Below, in pieces: positions 8,292 through 19,189 of a stretch of 64,000 nt of DNA. A program made the position numbers and the translations under genes. The notes under the pieces were generated by a model. It made no database searches. It was not told the DNA's origin and saw only the letters and a list, made by a program, of their open reading frames with translations. Position 1 is the stretch's first letter. The number at the start of each line of letters is the position of its first letter. This DNA comes from Actinoplanes derwentensis (GTDB taxonomy: Bacteria; Actinomycetota; Actinomycetes; Mycobacteriales; Micromonosporaceae): assembly GCF_900104725.1 (NCBI RefSeq), contig NZ_LT629758.1, positions 2,480,001-2,544,000 on the forward strand, given 5' to 3'.

Positions 8292-9782
8292 TCATGAGCC
8301 GACGCTCGAGCGCGCGGCGGTGCGGACGATGGTTCCGGCCCGTCGGCTGGTGAGGGTGCCGGCGGCGACCAGGCCGGCGGTCACCGTCTCCACGTGCCGG
8401 ACGAAGGCGGCGTGGGTGCGGTAGGTGGCGTGTTCGGCGATCAGGTCGTTGATGGTGCAGCCGTCGCCGGTGACGGTGTTGGGGATGCCGGTGTCGTCAC
8501 CGTCGATGATCACGGTGGCGCGGGTGTCGGAGCACGCTCCCGGCACGGCGACGGTGAGGGTCACCGACTTGACCGCCGCGGTGTTACCGGCGTTGTCAGT
8601 AGCGCGGTAGCCGAGGGTGTGTGCACCGGCGGCGGTCACCACGACAGGCGCGGCGTAGCCGGTCCACGCTCCCCCGTCGAGCTGGTACTCCACCGAAGCC
8701 ACCCCGGAATCGGCGTCGGTGGCGGTCACGGTGACGGTGGCCCGGCCGGGCGACGAGGCCACGGTCGCCGTCGTGACCGGCGGGGTGGTGTCCGGAACGG
8801 GCGGCACCACGATCGTGAAGTGCTCCATCCGCACTGCGGAGGTGTTGCCGGCGTTGTCGACCGCCCGGTAGTGCAGCATGTGCGTCCCGGCCGTGTTCAC
8901 CGCGCCCGGAGCCGTGTAGACGGTCCACGCTCCGCCGTCGAGCTGGTACTCCACCGACGCCACCCCGGAGCCGGCGTCGGTCGCGGTCAGCGTGAAGGAG
9001 ACCGAGCCGACGTAGTCACCGGCGGCGTCCCGGGCGCCGGCGAGCTGCGCGGACACGGCCGGTGCCGTGGTGTCGTCATCACCCGCCGCCACGACCGTGA
9101 ACGTCACCGAGCCGGCCGCGGACACGTTCCCGGCCCGGTCCGTGGCCCGGAACTGCACCGAATGATCACCCGGAGCGGAGACCACGACCCCGCTGCTGTA
9201 CGCCTGCCAGCTGGCGTCGTCGACCTGGTACTCGACACCGGCGACACCGGAACCGGAGTCCGACGCGGTGACCGTGACGGTGGCCGAGCCGACATACGCG
9301 CCGGCCGGATCACGGGTCCCGGTGACAGCCCCCGAGACGGTCGGCGCGGTGGTGTCCTCGCCACCCCCGGAGGTGACGACGAGTTCACCGACCATGGTGC
9401 TGTGCCCGGGGATCGTACAGAAATAGCGGTATTTGCCTGGGGTCAGATTGACGGTCGCGGTGTGCTTGCCGTCGGTGGCGTCGAACGGGCTGGCCAGGAT
9501 GTTGAGGGTGACGTCGTGGTTGTAACCCTCGGTGCTGGTGTCGAAGGTGAGGGTGTGCGGCATGCCGAGGGTGTTGCCGGTGGCCTCGCTGTTCTCCCAC
9601 ACGATGGTGGTCTCGCCGGCGGTCGCCGTGGTCGGCGCGGACTTGTAGCGGGTGATGTCGCCGTCGGCGGTCCAGGTCAGGGTCTGCGCGGCGGACGCCG
9701 GCGGCACGAGCAGCGGGGTCATCGCGACCACGAGCCCGGCCACCAGGGCCAGCACACGCCTTCTCCAGGAAGCGGAACTCAT
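8292..9782 (-). CDS. Secreted plastocyanin-like protein with Ig-like repeats
   Basis: The protein has 496 residues. A signal peptide (1-32) is followed by a cupredoxin domain (33-137) with type-1 copper ligands H76 (MPHTL), C122, H127 and M130 in YRYFCTIPGHSTMVGELVV. Three OmpL47/Ig-like repeats follow (about 148-225, 240-325, 333-412), each with VEYQ(L/V)D..W and RA(T/V)D.AGN. A C-terminal module (417-485) has GDDTGIP and GCTINDLI; this module recurs in the next protein upstream (residues 1001-1073). The ATG overlaps the upstream stop by 4 bp, so translation is coupled. It is a likely extracellular one-electron carrier between the sugar dehydrogenase and the laccase of the same operon (inference). 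Confidence 0.85.
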   Translation of the reverse strand: MSSASWRRRVLALVAGLVVAMTPLLVPPASAAQTLTWTADGDITRYKSAPTTATAGETTIVWENSEATGNTLGMPHTLTFDTSTEGYNHDVTLNILASPFDATDGKHTATVNLTPGKYRYFCTIPGHSTMVGELVVTSGGGEDTTAPTVSGAVTGTRDPAGAYVGSATVTVTASDSGSGVAGVEYQVDDASWQAYSSGVVVSAPGDHSVQFRATDRAGNVSAAGSVTFTVVAAGDDDTTAPAVSAQLAGARDAAGDYVGSVSFTLTATDAGSGVASVEYQLDGGAWTVYTAPGAVNTAGTHMLHYRAVDNAGNTSAVRMEHFTIVVPPVPDTTPPVTTATVASSPGRATVTVTATDADSGVASVEYQLDGGAWTGYAAPVVVTAAGAHTLGYRATDNAGNTAAVKSVTLTVAVPGACSDTRATVIIDGDDTGIPNTVTGDGCTINDLIAEHATYRTHAAFVRHVETVTAGLVAAGTLTSRRAGTIVRTAARSSVGS

Positions 9783-12700
9783 AGGGCACGCACCCGGACG
9801 TTGCGGAACTCGGCGGTGTCGCTGTCGCCGTGGTTCTGCAGGCCGATGTGACCGCGCAGGAACTGCCGCAGGTCGGTGGGCGGGTCCCCGGCACGCGACG
9901 ACTGCTTGCCGGGAGTGTTGTCGAACTCGTTGATGACCACGCCGTTGCGGATGATGGTGTAGTGCTGGCCGGTCACGCGTACCTCATAGTCGTTCCATTG
10001 GTTCTTGGGTGTGCTCCGGCCGTCGGCGAGCGTGACCGGGTCGAAGTTGTAGACCGATCCGGTCTTCTGGGTCTCGCCGGTCTCCCCGTCGTAGATCTGG
10101 ATCTCGTGTCCGCAATAGATCGCGACCCAGGCCTGCGACGTGCGGGCGCTGCCGGCCGTTCCGCAGCTGTCCGGTGGACGCTGGACGAGCGGGATCCGCG
10201 GGTCGGGGAACCGGGTGAACACGCCGGTGTTGGCGCGGCCGGTGCCGGGGGCGACGTCCTTGAACTGCAGGCGCAGCGAGAAGTCGCCGAGTTCCTTGGT
10301 GTGCCAGAGCATGCCGAGTCCACCGGCCGACCGCAGCGCACCGTCCGCCTGAATGCTGAAGGATCCGGACGGTGCCTGTTCCCAGCCTTGCAGCGAGGTG
10401 GCGGTGCCGTCGAACAGCGGCTCGTACCCGGTGGGAGGTGTGGACGCGGCGGCCCTGGTCAGGACGCCGGCCTGCCGGACGGGCAGCCAGGCGTCGGCGA
10501 TCGTGGTGACGTGCCGGACGAACTGGTCGCGGCTGGCCCACTGGCCCTCGTCGTCGATCAGGTCGTTGAGGGTGCAGCCGCCACCGGTCGGCTTGCTGGG
10601 CACGCCGGTGTCGGTGTCCCCGATCCACACCGTGCTCCGGGTGTCCGGTACTGAACAGCCGACGGTGACGGTGGTGGCGGTGGTGACCGTCTCGCCGTCG
10701 GCGTACGTGACCGTCAGCCGGGCGGTGAAAGAGCCGGCCTTGGCGTACGTGTGGCGAGGATCGGCCTCGGTGGAGCCGGTGCCGTCACCGAATTCCCAGC
10801 GGTGGCCGACTCCACCGGAACGGGAGCCGTTGAACGCGTACGTCAGCGCCTTGTTCTGCACTTCCACCACCGCGGCGGCCGGGGTGGGTGTCGGGGCGCC
10901 GCCGGTGTAGACCACCCGGAGCAGTTTCTGCGCGGCGTGCAGGGTGAAGAAGCCGCCGCCGTAGTCGAGCAGGTACAGCGCCCCGTCCGGGCCGAACTTG
11001 GCGTCCATCCAGCTCATCAGCCGGGTATCGGCGTTGCCGCCGGGCAGGATGGCGCGCAGGGTTTCGGCGAACAGCGGTGGTTTCTGCTGCGGGACTCCGG
11101 CCGGGTCGACGGTGACGGCCACCCGGTTCGCGGAGTTGCTCTGGTCGCCGATGAACCACTTGTCGTCCCAGTAGGCCGGCCAGGCGACGGTGCTGGCCGG
11201 GTCGACCCGGTCGTGGTGGTAGGTGGGGCCGGACATCACCGCTTGTCCCCCGCCGCGCAGGTAGGGCTGGGTGTAGACGGCGTCGGCGGCGTTGTAGGTG
11301 GGGATGCCGGTGCCGTCGGCGCGGGGCGGGAAGACCGGGCCGCCGCCGCCCGGCGAGTACCAGATCATGTTGTCGCGGGCCGCCGGGATGTCGGTCAGTC
11401 CGGTGTTGCGCGGTGAGGTGTTGGCCAGGTTGCCGCAGTCGTACCAGCCGGTGAGCACGGTGGCGTCGGTGCTGCTGCGGTCGCGGTACGGCTGCCGGTT
11501 GCCCATGCAGTACGGCCAGCCCTGGTTACCGGCTGACGTGATGATGGTGGCGGTCTCGTATTTCGCCGGGCCGAGCTGCGGGTTCGGGGTGGACGCGTCC
11601 GGGCCGACCCATCCGGCGGTGAGCCAGTCGTGTTCCGGGTCGATCTGCAGGCGGGCGATGTTGCGCACGCCCATCACGTAGATCTCCGGCCGGGTCTTGG
11701 CGGTGCCGGGCGGGAACAGGTTGCCGCCGGGAATCGTGTACGTGCCGTCGGCTTCCGGGTGGATGCGCAGGATCTTGCCGGCCAGGTCGTTGGTGTTGCC
11801 GGAGGTGCGGCGGGCGTCCTGGAACGAGATCCCGGCGTACTCCTGGGTCCAGTTGTTGCCGGAGTAGCCCTGAGAACCCTCGGAGGAGTTGTTGTCGCCG
11901 GAGCCGATGTAGAGGTTGCCGCTCTTGTCGAAGGCCATCCCACCACCGGCATGACAGCAACTGTGGATCTGCACCGGGAACTTCAGCAGGTCGATCCGGG
12001 TGCCCTGGTCCAGGGAGGCGGTGGCGTGGTCGTAGGTGAAGCGGCTGACGGTTCTCTCGCCGACGCGACGAGTGCGGTCGATGGAGGAGTGCGGCATCCA
12101 GTAGACGTAGAGCCAGCCGTTGTCGGCGAACGCCGGGTCCGGGGCGATGCCGAGCAGGCCCTCCTCGTTCTTCACCAGCTCGGTGCCGCTGCCCCGGTTG
12201 CCCATCACCGGCAGGGTGGTCAGCAGTTTGACCGCTTTGGTGCGAGGGTTCCAGGAGTGGATGGTGCCGCAGCCCAGGCCCACTTTCGGGTCGTCCCAGC
12301 TGACCACCGGCCCGGTCGGGCAGGCGGCCTTGCCGACGTAGAAGACGGTGCCGTCGGCGGCGATGGTCAGCCCGTGCGGTTCACCGATCTGGTCCAGTTT
12401 GCCGGTCTGGTTGACGGCGGTGAGTCGCTCGGTCCGGTAGTTGGCGGCGATGGTGGCCTGGCAGTCGCCGCGCACCAGCCCGGCCGCCCAGGACAGCGCA
12501 CCGGTCAGGTGTTTGCGGAAGCCGTCCTCGGCGTAGCTGTCGGCGGTGTGGCCCATGCCGGTGTAGAAGGAGCGCCCGCCCTGGTAGTCACGGCACCAGG
12601 AGATCGGGTGGAACGCGCCGTTGGCGCTGATGCCCGGGCGGTAGTGACGTTCCTCGACCTGCGCCAGGGTGTGCACGGTGCCGATCGGGTTGGGGTCCCA

Positions 12701-13660
12701 GTTGTACCAGCGGTCCGAGCGGCTGATCGTCGCCGGCAGCGAACGTGTCGCCGGGTGCCGGCTGTCGAGCACGTTCACCACCGACCGGTCGACGCCCGGT
12801 TCGGCCGGTGGGGTGCTGGCTCCGGTGAACAGGCGTAGTTCGGCGAGCTGGGTCAGCGGCTGGCCGTTGTTGGCGGTGATGTCGAGCCGGAAGTGCGCGG
12901 TGGTCGCCGGGGTGGCCAGTTCGAAACGGCGGGTCTGGAACCGGTCGGTGAAGGCGTGCCCGGTGCGCTTGTCCACGTCGGTCCAGGTCTGGCCGTCCGG
13001 GGAACTCTGCAGTGTCCAGTCCTTCGGGTCGCGGCCCTCGGTGTCGTTGGCCGAGGTCAGCGCGTACCCGGTGATGGTCTTGGCAGTGGCCAGCTGGTAG
13101 GCGACCCAGCCGGTCGGGGTGCGGACCAGCCACTTGGTGCTGGAATCGTTGTCGGTCAGCTTCTCCTTGGTCTCGTTCGGCGCGTTCTCGCCGCTGGCGG
13201 TGACCGTGGCGACCGGTTCGGCGGCCGGGATCGCGCCCGCGGGCCGGGTGCCGATCAGACCGGTGAACCAGGACGAGTCCAGTTGCGCCTTGGCCGCGTC
13301 GGCGACACCGACAAAACCACCGCCACCCTTGATGTACGAGGTGAGCGCGCTCTCCTGGTCGCGGGTCAGGGTGACCCCTTCAGCGGACAGGAACACCACC
13401 GCCCGGTGCCGGTTCAACTGTGCCGCGGTGAAAACGGCCGGATCGCTGGTGACCGTGACAGTGATCCCGGCCGCCTGCCCGAGCTGCTGGATCGTGCTCG
13501 CGGCGACGGCGACCGGATCATGCTGCCCGTTTTCAAGACCGTGGAATACGACCACCGACACCGGTGCCGCAGCGACGGCCGGTGCTGCACTCACCGGCAG
13601 CGGTGTCGCCCCGGCCGCCAGGGCCAGTGTCGCGATCACCGACAGTCCTGCTCGTCTCAT
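9779..13660 (-). CDS. Giant secreted ThuA / sugar dehydrogenase / DUF1080 protein
   Basis: The protein has 1293 residues. After a signal peptide (1-30), the order is: ThuA-like first half (35-142); an F5/8 discoidin domain (143-283, [22 protein letters not shown]) that interrupts ThuA; ThuA second half (290-398, [15 protein letters not shown]); glucose/sorbosone-dehydrogenase-like propeller (415-915, [49 protein letters not shown]); PKD (925-1000); a shared unnamed module (1001-1073, [15 protein letters not shown]); and DUF1080 (1080-1293, [21 protein letters not shown]). Such proteins probably oxidise and cleave extracellular glycosides. It overlaps both neighbours by 4 bp (ATGA). Confidence 0.88.
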   Translation of the reverse strand: MRRAGLSVIATLALAAGATPLPVSAAPAVAAAPVSVVVFHGLENGQHDPVAVAASTIQQLGQAAGITVTVTSDPAVFTAAQLNRHRAVVFLSAEGVTLTRDQESALTSYIKGGGGFVGVADAAKAQLDSSWFTGLIGTRPAGAIPAAEPVATVTASGENAPNETKEKLTDNDSSTKWLVRTPTGWVAYQLATAKTITGYALTSANDTEGRDPKDWTLQSSPDGQTWTDVDKRTGHAFTDRFQTRRFELATPATTAHFRLDITANNGQPLTQLAELRLFTGASTPPAEPGVDRSVVNVLDSRHPATRSLPATISRSDRWYNWDPNPIGTVHTLAQVEERHYRPGISANGAFHPISWCRDYQGGRSFYTGMGHTADSYAEDGFRKHLTGALSWAAGLVRGDCQATIAANYRTERLTAVNQTGKLDQIGEPHGLTIAADGTVFYVGKAACPTGPVVSWDDPKVGLGCGTIHSWNPRTKAVKLLTTLPVMGNRGSGTELVKNEEGLLGIAPDPAFADNGWLYVYWMPHSSIDRTRRVGERTVSRFTYDHATASLDQGTRIDLLKFPVQIHSCCHAGGGMAFDKSGNLYIGSGDNNSSEGSQGYSGNNWTQEYAGISFQDARRTSGNTNDLAGKILRIHPEADGTYTIPGGNLFPPGTAKTRPEIYVMGVRNIARLQIDPEHDWLTAGWVGPDASTPNPQLGPAKYETATIITSAGNQGWPYCMGNRQPYRDRSSTDATVLTGWYDCGNLANTSPRNTGLTDIPAARDNMIWYSPGGGGPVFPPRADGTGIPTYNAADAVYTQPYLRGGGQAVMSGPTYHHDRVDPASTVAWPAYWDDKWFIGDQSNSANRVAVTVDPAGVPQQKPPLFAETLRAILPGGNADTRLMSWMDAKFGPDGALYLLDYGGGFFTLHAAQKLLRVVYTGGAPTPTPAAAVVEVQNKALTYAFNGSRSGGVGHRWEFGDGTGSTEADPRHTYAKAGSFTARLTVTYADGETVTTATTVTVGCSVPDTRSTVWIGDTDTGVPSKPTGGGCTLNDLIDDEGQWASRDQFVRHVTTIADAWLPVRQAGVLTRAAASTPPTGYEPLFDGTATSLQGWEQAPSGSFSIQADGALRSAGGLGMLWHTKELGDFSLRLQFKDVAPGTGRANTGVFTRFPDPRIPLVQRPPDSCGTAGSARTSQAWVAIYCGHEIQIYDGETGETQKTGSVYNFDPVTLADGRSTPKNQWNDYEVRVTGQHYTIIRNGVVINEFDNTPGKQSSRAGDPPTDLRQFLRGHIGLQNHGDSDTAEFRNVRVRAL

Positions 13661-14661
13661 TGGTGCACCCCTTGATGAGCGGTGGTGTGGGCATGGCCCC
13701 GGAAGCGCTCGATGGCCTCCTCGGCGCCGGGTGGCATGCCGCCGTCGGCGTTGCGGACCAGGAAGATTCCGGACATGCCGCCGTCGGAGTGGCTCTGCAC
13801 GTGGCAGTGGTACATCCAGGCGCCCGGGCCGACGCCCTCACCGGCGATCACCTGGAACCCGAACGAGCTGCCCGGGTTGAGGTCCTTGTTGTCGATCGTG
13901 GGACTGGGGTCGCTGACGCTCTCCAGCATCCCGGTGCGGTTGTCCACCCAGCGGTGCGCGTGCAGGTGGAAGGTGTGGAACAGGTTGCCGTGGCCGATGG
14001 CCAGCCACTCGACCCGCTGGCCGAGGTTCGCCTCGAACATCGGCGTGTTCGGCGCCGTCTTGTTGTTGATCGTCATGTCGTGGAAGACCACGGTGAACTG
14101 CTTGTCCGGCAGGACGTCGCCTCTACGGCGCACGATCAGGGCGCCGTAGAGGCCCTTGGCCACGCCGCCGGTGCCGTGGTCGGTGCCCATCGCGTGGTCG
14201 TGGTAGTGCCAGTAACCGGCGCTGCCGGGCATGAACCGGCGGCCGGGGGCGGTGGACATCTCGCGGGAGCGCCACTGGTAGGTGCGGGTCTGGCCCGGCT
14301 CGTTGTAGGAGGCGTGCAGCGGGCTGCCGTCCGAGTCGGTGCTGTAGTCGACACCGTGCGCGTGGATGGAGAGGCGCTTGTCGGTGGTGTTGACCAGGGT
14401 GATCTCCAGGGTGTCACCCTCGTAGATCTCCAGGACCGGGCCCGGGACGGTGGCCTTGCCGGGTTCCAGGCCGTAGCCGTAGAGGCCGCCGGGCAGTGCC
14501 TCGGCATAGATGGTGACCTTCTTGACGACGGCGAGACCGGCGCTGGCCGGGGTCTGCGGGAGTGCGACCGCGCTGATGGCCGGTACGGCGGCGCCGAGCG
14601 CGCCGACGGCGAGAAGTGAGCGCCGTGGGAATCTTCCGGTTCGATGGGTGGTGTCGTCCAT
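13657..14661 (-). CDS. Two-domain multicopper oxidase (small laccase)
   Basis: This ~334-residue protein matches Streptomyces small laccase (SLAC) in length and motifs. A Tat signal ([14 protein letters not shown]) is followed by copper sites [29 protein letters not shown] and [13 protein letters not shown]. The last holds the Cys-His pair that links type-1 to trinuclear copper. It oxidises organic or protein reductants with O2 outside the cell. I take ATG 14661 (MDDTTHR) because AGGAG precedes it; an ATG 12 bp upstream would place the SD inside the gene. It is the first gene of a four-gene coupled operon with the ThuA/dehydrogenase, the cupredoxin and the beta-helix protein. Confidence 0.92.
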   Translation of the reverse strand: MDDTTHRTGRFPRRSLLAVGALGAAVPAISAVALPQTPASAGLAVVKKVTIYAEALPGGLYGYGLEPGKATVPGPVLEIYEGDTLEITLVNTTDKRLSIHAHGVDYSTDSDGSPLHASYNEPGQTRTYQWRSREMSTAPGRRFMPGSAGYWHYHDHAMGTDHGTGGVAKGLYGALIVRRRGDVLPDKQFTVVFHDMTINNKTAPNTPMFEANLGQRVEWLAIGHGNLFHTFHLHAHRWVDNRTGMLESVSDPSPTIDNKDLNPGSSFGFQVIAGEGVGPGAWMYHCHVQSHSDGGMSGIFLVRNADGGMPPGAEEAIERFRGHAHTTAHQGVHQ

Positions 14662-14781
14662 TCGTCTCCTCATCGAGGAAAGCCGGTCGCGGCCATGATG
14701 AATCGTCGCGTTGATACCGGCTCGGTGGATGAGGTAAACCTATGGCTTATATCAGCACGAGTAAATACAGAATGGCTCTTT

Positions 14782-14803
14782 CTTTTGGTTCCGGAACCAA
14801 AAG
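14782..14803. promoter_or_regulatory. Perfect 22-bp palindrome upstream of the laccase operon
   Basis: CTTTTGGTTCC / GGAACCAAAAG is a perfect palindrome with no spacer, about 120 bp before the laccase start, in a locally AT-rich stretch (14700-14810) that probably holds the promoter. It looks like a dimeric repressor site. The inner core TTCCGGAAC recurs before the 23.7-kb operon. Confidence 0.55.
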
Positions 14804-14812
14804 GTGGAAAGG

Positions 14813-14854
14813 CACGACGGCAGGCCCGGCGTTGACGCCGGGCCTGCCGTCGTG
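14813..14854 (-). terminator. Terminator of the 14867-17816 unit
   Basis: A perfect 19-bp stem (CACGACGGCAGGCCCGGCG and its complement) with a TTGA loop starts 13 bp beyond the stop of the minus-strand dehydrogenase gene. It insulates this gene from the laccase operon promoter. Confidence 0.9.
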
Positions 14855-14866
14855 ATCGGTCTCGGG

Positions 14867-16915
14867 TCAGTCGGTGGGGGTCAGCACCACCTCGGCCGAG
14901 CCGGTCTGGCCCTGGGCGTCGGTGTACTCGGCGACGAACACCGCGGTCAGGTTGTCCTGGCCCTCGTGTCCGGGGTCGACGAACGTGGTGATCGAGCCGG
15001 TGCAGCCGGACGCGGTGGACAGCGGGTGGCCGTGCTGGTCGTGGCCGAGGATGTAGGAAACCTGGACGTTCGCGCAGTTCACCGGGGCGTCGTCGACCAC
15101 GTTCACCTGGAAGGTGACGGTGTCGCCGAACGCGAACTCCTGACCGTTGGTGGGGGTCACGAACGACACTGTGGGCGCCACCGGGCCGACGTGCAGCAGG
15201 ATCTCGGCGGAGGCGGACCGGCCGGTGGCGTCGGTGACCTTCAGGGTGGCCCGGTAGTCACCGTTCTCGGTGTAGGTGTAAGACGGGTTCGGCCGCCGGG
15301 AGTCGACCCGGCCGTCGGCGTCGAAGTCCCACGCGTACCGCAGCGCGTCGCCGTCCGGATCGACGGTTCCGGCACTGGAGAAGTTCACCGTGAAAGGCGC
15401 GGATCCCACCGTCGGGGTGCCGCTTGTCTTCACGATCGGCGTCTTGTTCTTCGGCGCGTAATCGACACGTGCCAGCTGCGCCTCGGGGTTCTCGGAGAAG
15501 TAGCCGTCACCGTATTCCAGAACGTACAGCGCCCCGTCCGGCCCGAATTCCAGGTCCATCGGATTGTCGAAGGCGATCGACGGCAGCACCGGGTCGATCG
15601 CGGTGACCTGGTGGCGGCGGTCCAGGCTGAACGCCTTGACGTAGTCGCGGGTCCACTCGTAGAACAGCGGCTTGCCCGCGAAGTCGGCCGGCCACTGGAA
15701 CGGCGACCTGACGCGCTTGTCGTACTGGTAGGCCGGGCCACCCATCGGGCCGATACCACCGGCACCGAGCTGCGGGAACTCGGTGCCGGCCGAGTAGGTG
15801 TAGATGACCTCGGCCTTCTCCACCGGCGGCAGCTCACGCAGACCGGTGTTGTTCGGCGACGCGTTGACCGGTGCGGCGCAGTCGAACGGCGCGCCGGAGG
15901 TGCCGGTGGCGAAGTCGAAGTCGACGTACGGCTTGTCGGGCGCCACACAGTACGGCCAGCCGTAGTTGGCGGGCTTGTCGACGGCCATCCAGCGGCCGTG
16001 CCCGGCGGGGCCGCGCTGCGGGTTGGGCTGCTGCGCGTCCGGCGAGTAGTCGGCCAGGTAGATCACGCCGGTCTTCTCGTCGACGTCGAAGCGGAACGGG
16101 TTGCGCAGACCCATCGCGTAGATCTCCGGGCGGGTCTTCGCGGTGCCCTTCTTGAACAGGTTGCCGCGCGGGATCGTGTAGGAGCCGTTCGCCTTCACGG
16201 TGATCCGCAGTAGTTTGCCGCGCAGGTCGTTGGTGTTGCCCGCGCTGCGCTGGGCGTCGAAGGCCGGGTTGCGGTCCGGGCTCTCGTCGATCGGGGTGTA
16301 CCCGGCGGAGAAGAACGGGTTGGTGTCGTCGCCGGTGGACAGGTAGAGGTTGCCGCCGGAGTCGAAGTCGATCTTGCCGCCGACGTGGCAGCAGATGCCG
16401 CGGTCGACCGGCACCTGCAGGATCTTCTGCTCGGTGCCGAGTGCGAGGGTGTTGCCACGCAGCTTGAACCGGGACAGTTGCAGGTGGCCCCGGAACGGGG
16501 CGAAGTCGGCCGGGGTGCCGTTGAAGGGCGCGTCGCCCTCGTTGACCGCCGGGGTGGCGGGATCGTCGACCGGGGTGTTCAGGACCGGGCTGTAGTAGAC
16601 GTACACCCAGTTGTTGGTCTTGAAGTCGGGGTCGACGGCGATGCCCTGGACCCCTTCCTCGTCGTGCAGGTAGACCGGGATGGTCGCGGCGAGCACGTTG
16701 CGGCCGGTGCGTGGCTCGTGGATGCGGACCTGGCCTTTGCGGGCGGTGTGCAGCACCCGCCCGTCGGGTAGCACGGCCAGGGCCATCGGCTCGCCGGGGA
16801 AGTCGTTGAGGGTGACCTTCTGGAAGTCGCTGTCCGGCGGCGGCGCGGCCCGGACCGGGCTGGGTGCACCGAGAACGAGCAGGCCGGCGGCGCAGGCGGT
16901 GAGAAGTCGGCGCAT
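14867..16915 (-). CDS. Secreted PQQ/sorbosone-dehydrogenase-like protein with PKD
   Basis: The protein has 682 residues. A signal peptide (MRRLLTACAAGLLVLGAPSP) precedes a six-bladed sugar-dehydrogenase propeller (about 30-500; [76 protein letters not shown]). A PKD domain (about 510-590) and a further Ig-like domain with YILGHDQHGHPL follow. The family oxidises sugars in the periplasm or outside the cell, often with PQQ. No heme CxxCH motif is present. It starts 1 bp after the stop of the upstream TIM-barrel isomerase gene, so the two are co-translated. It resembles the first half of the 933-aa protein at 20.9 kb. Confidence 0.88.
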   Translation of the reverse strand: MRRLLTACAAGLLVLGAPSPVRAAPPPDSDFQKVTLNDFPGEPMALAVLPDGRVLHTARKGQVRIHEPRTGRNVLAATIPVYLHDEEGVQGIAVDPDFKTNNWVYVYYSPVLNTPVDDPATPAVNEGDAPFNGTPADFAPFRGHLQLSRFKLRGNTLALGTEQKILQVPVDRGICCHVGGKIDFDSGGNLYLSTGDDTNPFFSAGYTPIDESPDRNPAFDAQRSAGNTNDLRGKLLRITVKANGSYTIPRGNLFKKGTAKTRPEIYAMGLRNPFRFDVDEKTGVIYLADYSPDAQQPNPQRGPAGHGRWMAVDKPANYGWPYCVAPDKPYVDFDFATGTSGAPFDCAAPVNASPNNTGLRELPPVEKAEVIYTYSAGTEFPQLGAGGIGPMGGPAYQYDKRVRSPFQWPADFAGKPLFYEWTRDYVKAFSLDRRHQVTAIDPVLPSIAFDNPMDLEFGPDGALYVLEYGDGYFSENPEAQLARVDYAPKNKTPIVKTSGTPTVGSAPFTVNFSSAGTVDPDGDALRYAWDFDADGRVDSRRPNPSYTYTENGDYRATLKVTDATGRSASAEILLHVGPVAPTVSFVTPTNGQEFAFGDTVTFQVNVVDDAPVNCANVQVSYILGHDQHGHPLSTASGCTGSITTFVDPGHEGQDNLTAVFVAEYTDAQGQTGSAEVVLTPTD

Positions 16916-16916
16916 G

Positions 16917-17816
16917 TCAGAACCTCAGTCCGGACAGGTACTGGTAGCCGACCCGGGCCGTGTCGAGGGCCTGGGCCGGGGTGCGGGGCGGGCTGCCCGC
17001 GTCGTCGCGTTCCACGATGTACTCGACCAGGCCGGCCTCCCTGGCCCGCCGGAAGATCCGCTGGAAGTCGATCAGGCCCGCGCCCGGGTCGGCGAAGCTG
17101 CTGTTCACGTCCATGTCCTTGACGTGCACCTGCTTGATCCGCTTGCGGTTGCGCTCGATCAGGTCGATCGGGTCGGCGGCACCCCGCCACGCCCAATAGA
17201 GATCCACTTCGAGGTGTACGAGCCGGGCGTCGGTCTCGTCGGTGAGGATGTCGAATCCGGTCCGGTCCCCGCCGCTCTGGCGCAGGAACTCGTTGTGGTG
17301 GTTGTGGTAGCCGAAGCTGAGCCCGGCCCGGCGGGCCAGTTCACCGGCCTTGTCGAGGTCGGCGGCGAACGCCCGGTAGACGGCTGCGTCCCGGATCGGA
17401 CCGGTCGGTCCGGTGCCGAAGTAGGGGTGGACGATGAACTTGTTGCCGACGATCGCGGCGTCGTCCAGGGCCCGTTTCCAGGTCTCGGCGTTCCACGGTT
17501 GCGGGATGCCGGCGTGCCCGGAGGTGGCCTTCAGCCCGGCGTTGTCGAGGGCGGCCCGGAACTGGGCGGCGGTCCGGCCGACGAAGCCGGCGTGTTCGAC
17601 CCGCCGGTAACCGATCGCGGCGAGCTCGGTGAAGGTGGTCTCCAGATTCACCGAGAGCTGATTGCGCAGCGTGTAGAGCTGCACGCTGATCTGATCGCGG
17701 GGAACCCGGTGGGCGGAGTTCGAGTGTCCGCCGGCGGAAGCGGGCGAGCCCAGGGCGGTGGATGCCCCGACGGCGGCCGCTGCGCCGAGAAGATGACGTC
17801 GGCTGAGTTCGGTCAT
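16917..17816 (-). CDS. Tat-exported TIM-barrel sugar isomerase/epimerase
   Basis: This ~299-residue protein of the AP-endonuclease-2/xylose-isomerase-like family carries a Tat signal (LSRRHLLGAAAAVG). Metal and substrate motifs include QVHVKDMD near the C-terminus, FGYHNHHNEF and LEVDLYWA. I chose ATG 17816 because GGAGG sits 9 bp upstream; upstream in-frame ATGs lack an SD. Family members epimerise or dehydrate keto-sugars and inosoles. Export is unusual and fits the theme of extracellular oxidised sugars. It is the first gene of a two-gene unit with the dehydrogenase at 14867-16915. Confidence 0.85.
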   Translation of the reverse strand: MTELSRRHLLGAAAAVGASTALGSPASAGGHSNSAHRVPRDQISVQLYTLRNQLSVNLETTFTELAAIGYRRVEHAGFVGRTAAQFRAALDNAGLKATSGHAGIPQPWNAETWKRALDDAAIVGNKFIVHPYFGTGPTGPIRDAAVYRAFAADLDKAGELARRAGLSFGYHNHHNEFLRQSGGDRTGFDILTDETDARLVHLEVDLYWAWRGAADPIDLIERNRKRIKQVHVKDMDVNSSFADPGAGLIDFQRIFRRAREAGLVEYIVERDDAGSPPRTPAQALDTARVGYQYLSGLRF

Positions 17817-17981
17817 GATCGTTCTGCCTCCGGTTTCGGTGATGAACTCGGATGGCATGCGGGAGCGGAATCCTCCCGTAGCCGGCAACTTCCCGGACGT
17901 TACCGCGTATTTACGTCTGTCACTAGTTAAACATCGGCATGAAACAATCTAACTTCTGCACGATCTGATGAAACAACGCAT

Positions 17982-18004
17982 GGCCGGACGCAAAGCGCCC
18001 GGCC
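17982..18004 (-). terminator. Terminator after the 18022-19029 gene
   Basis: A stem of GGCCGGACGC / GCGCCCGGCC (one mismatch) with an AAA loop lies 17 bp beyond the stop codon at 18022. The adjacent bases 17890-17980 are relatively AT-rich and probably contain the promoter of the 17816 unit. Confidence 0.7.
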
Positions 18005-18021
18005 TGACCGCGCTGACGGTG

Positions 18022-19029
<1,008 letters not shown>

Positions 19030-19115
19030 GATTTCACTCCTCACTGCGACAGTGAGGCAGCGCGAGGAACCGCCCGGGGCGTGACGTCGTGGCGGCGGCC
19101 GGCGGCATGGAAGTG

Positions 19116-19142
19116 CCGGGTGGGTTTGCGCCTCCCACCCGG
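19116..19142 (-). terminator. Terminator of the 23.7-19.2 kb operon
   Basis: A perfect 9-bp stem (CCGGGTGGG / CCCACCCGG) with a 9-nt loop lies 48 bp past the stop at 19190. Confidence 0.7.
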
Positions 19143-19189
19143 ACACCGGGCGGCGTCCGTGTTCGTCGCCGCCTACTCTATGCCGCCGG

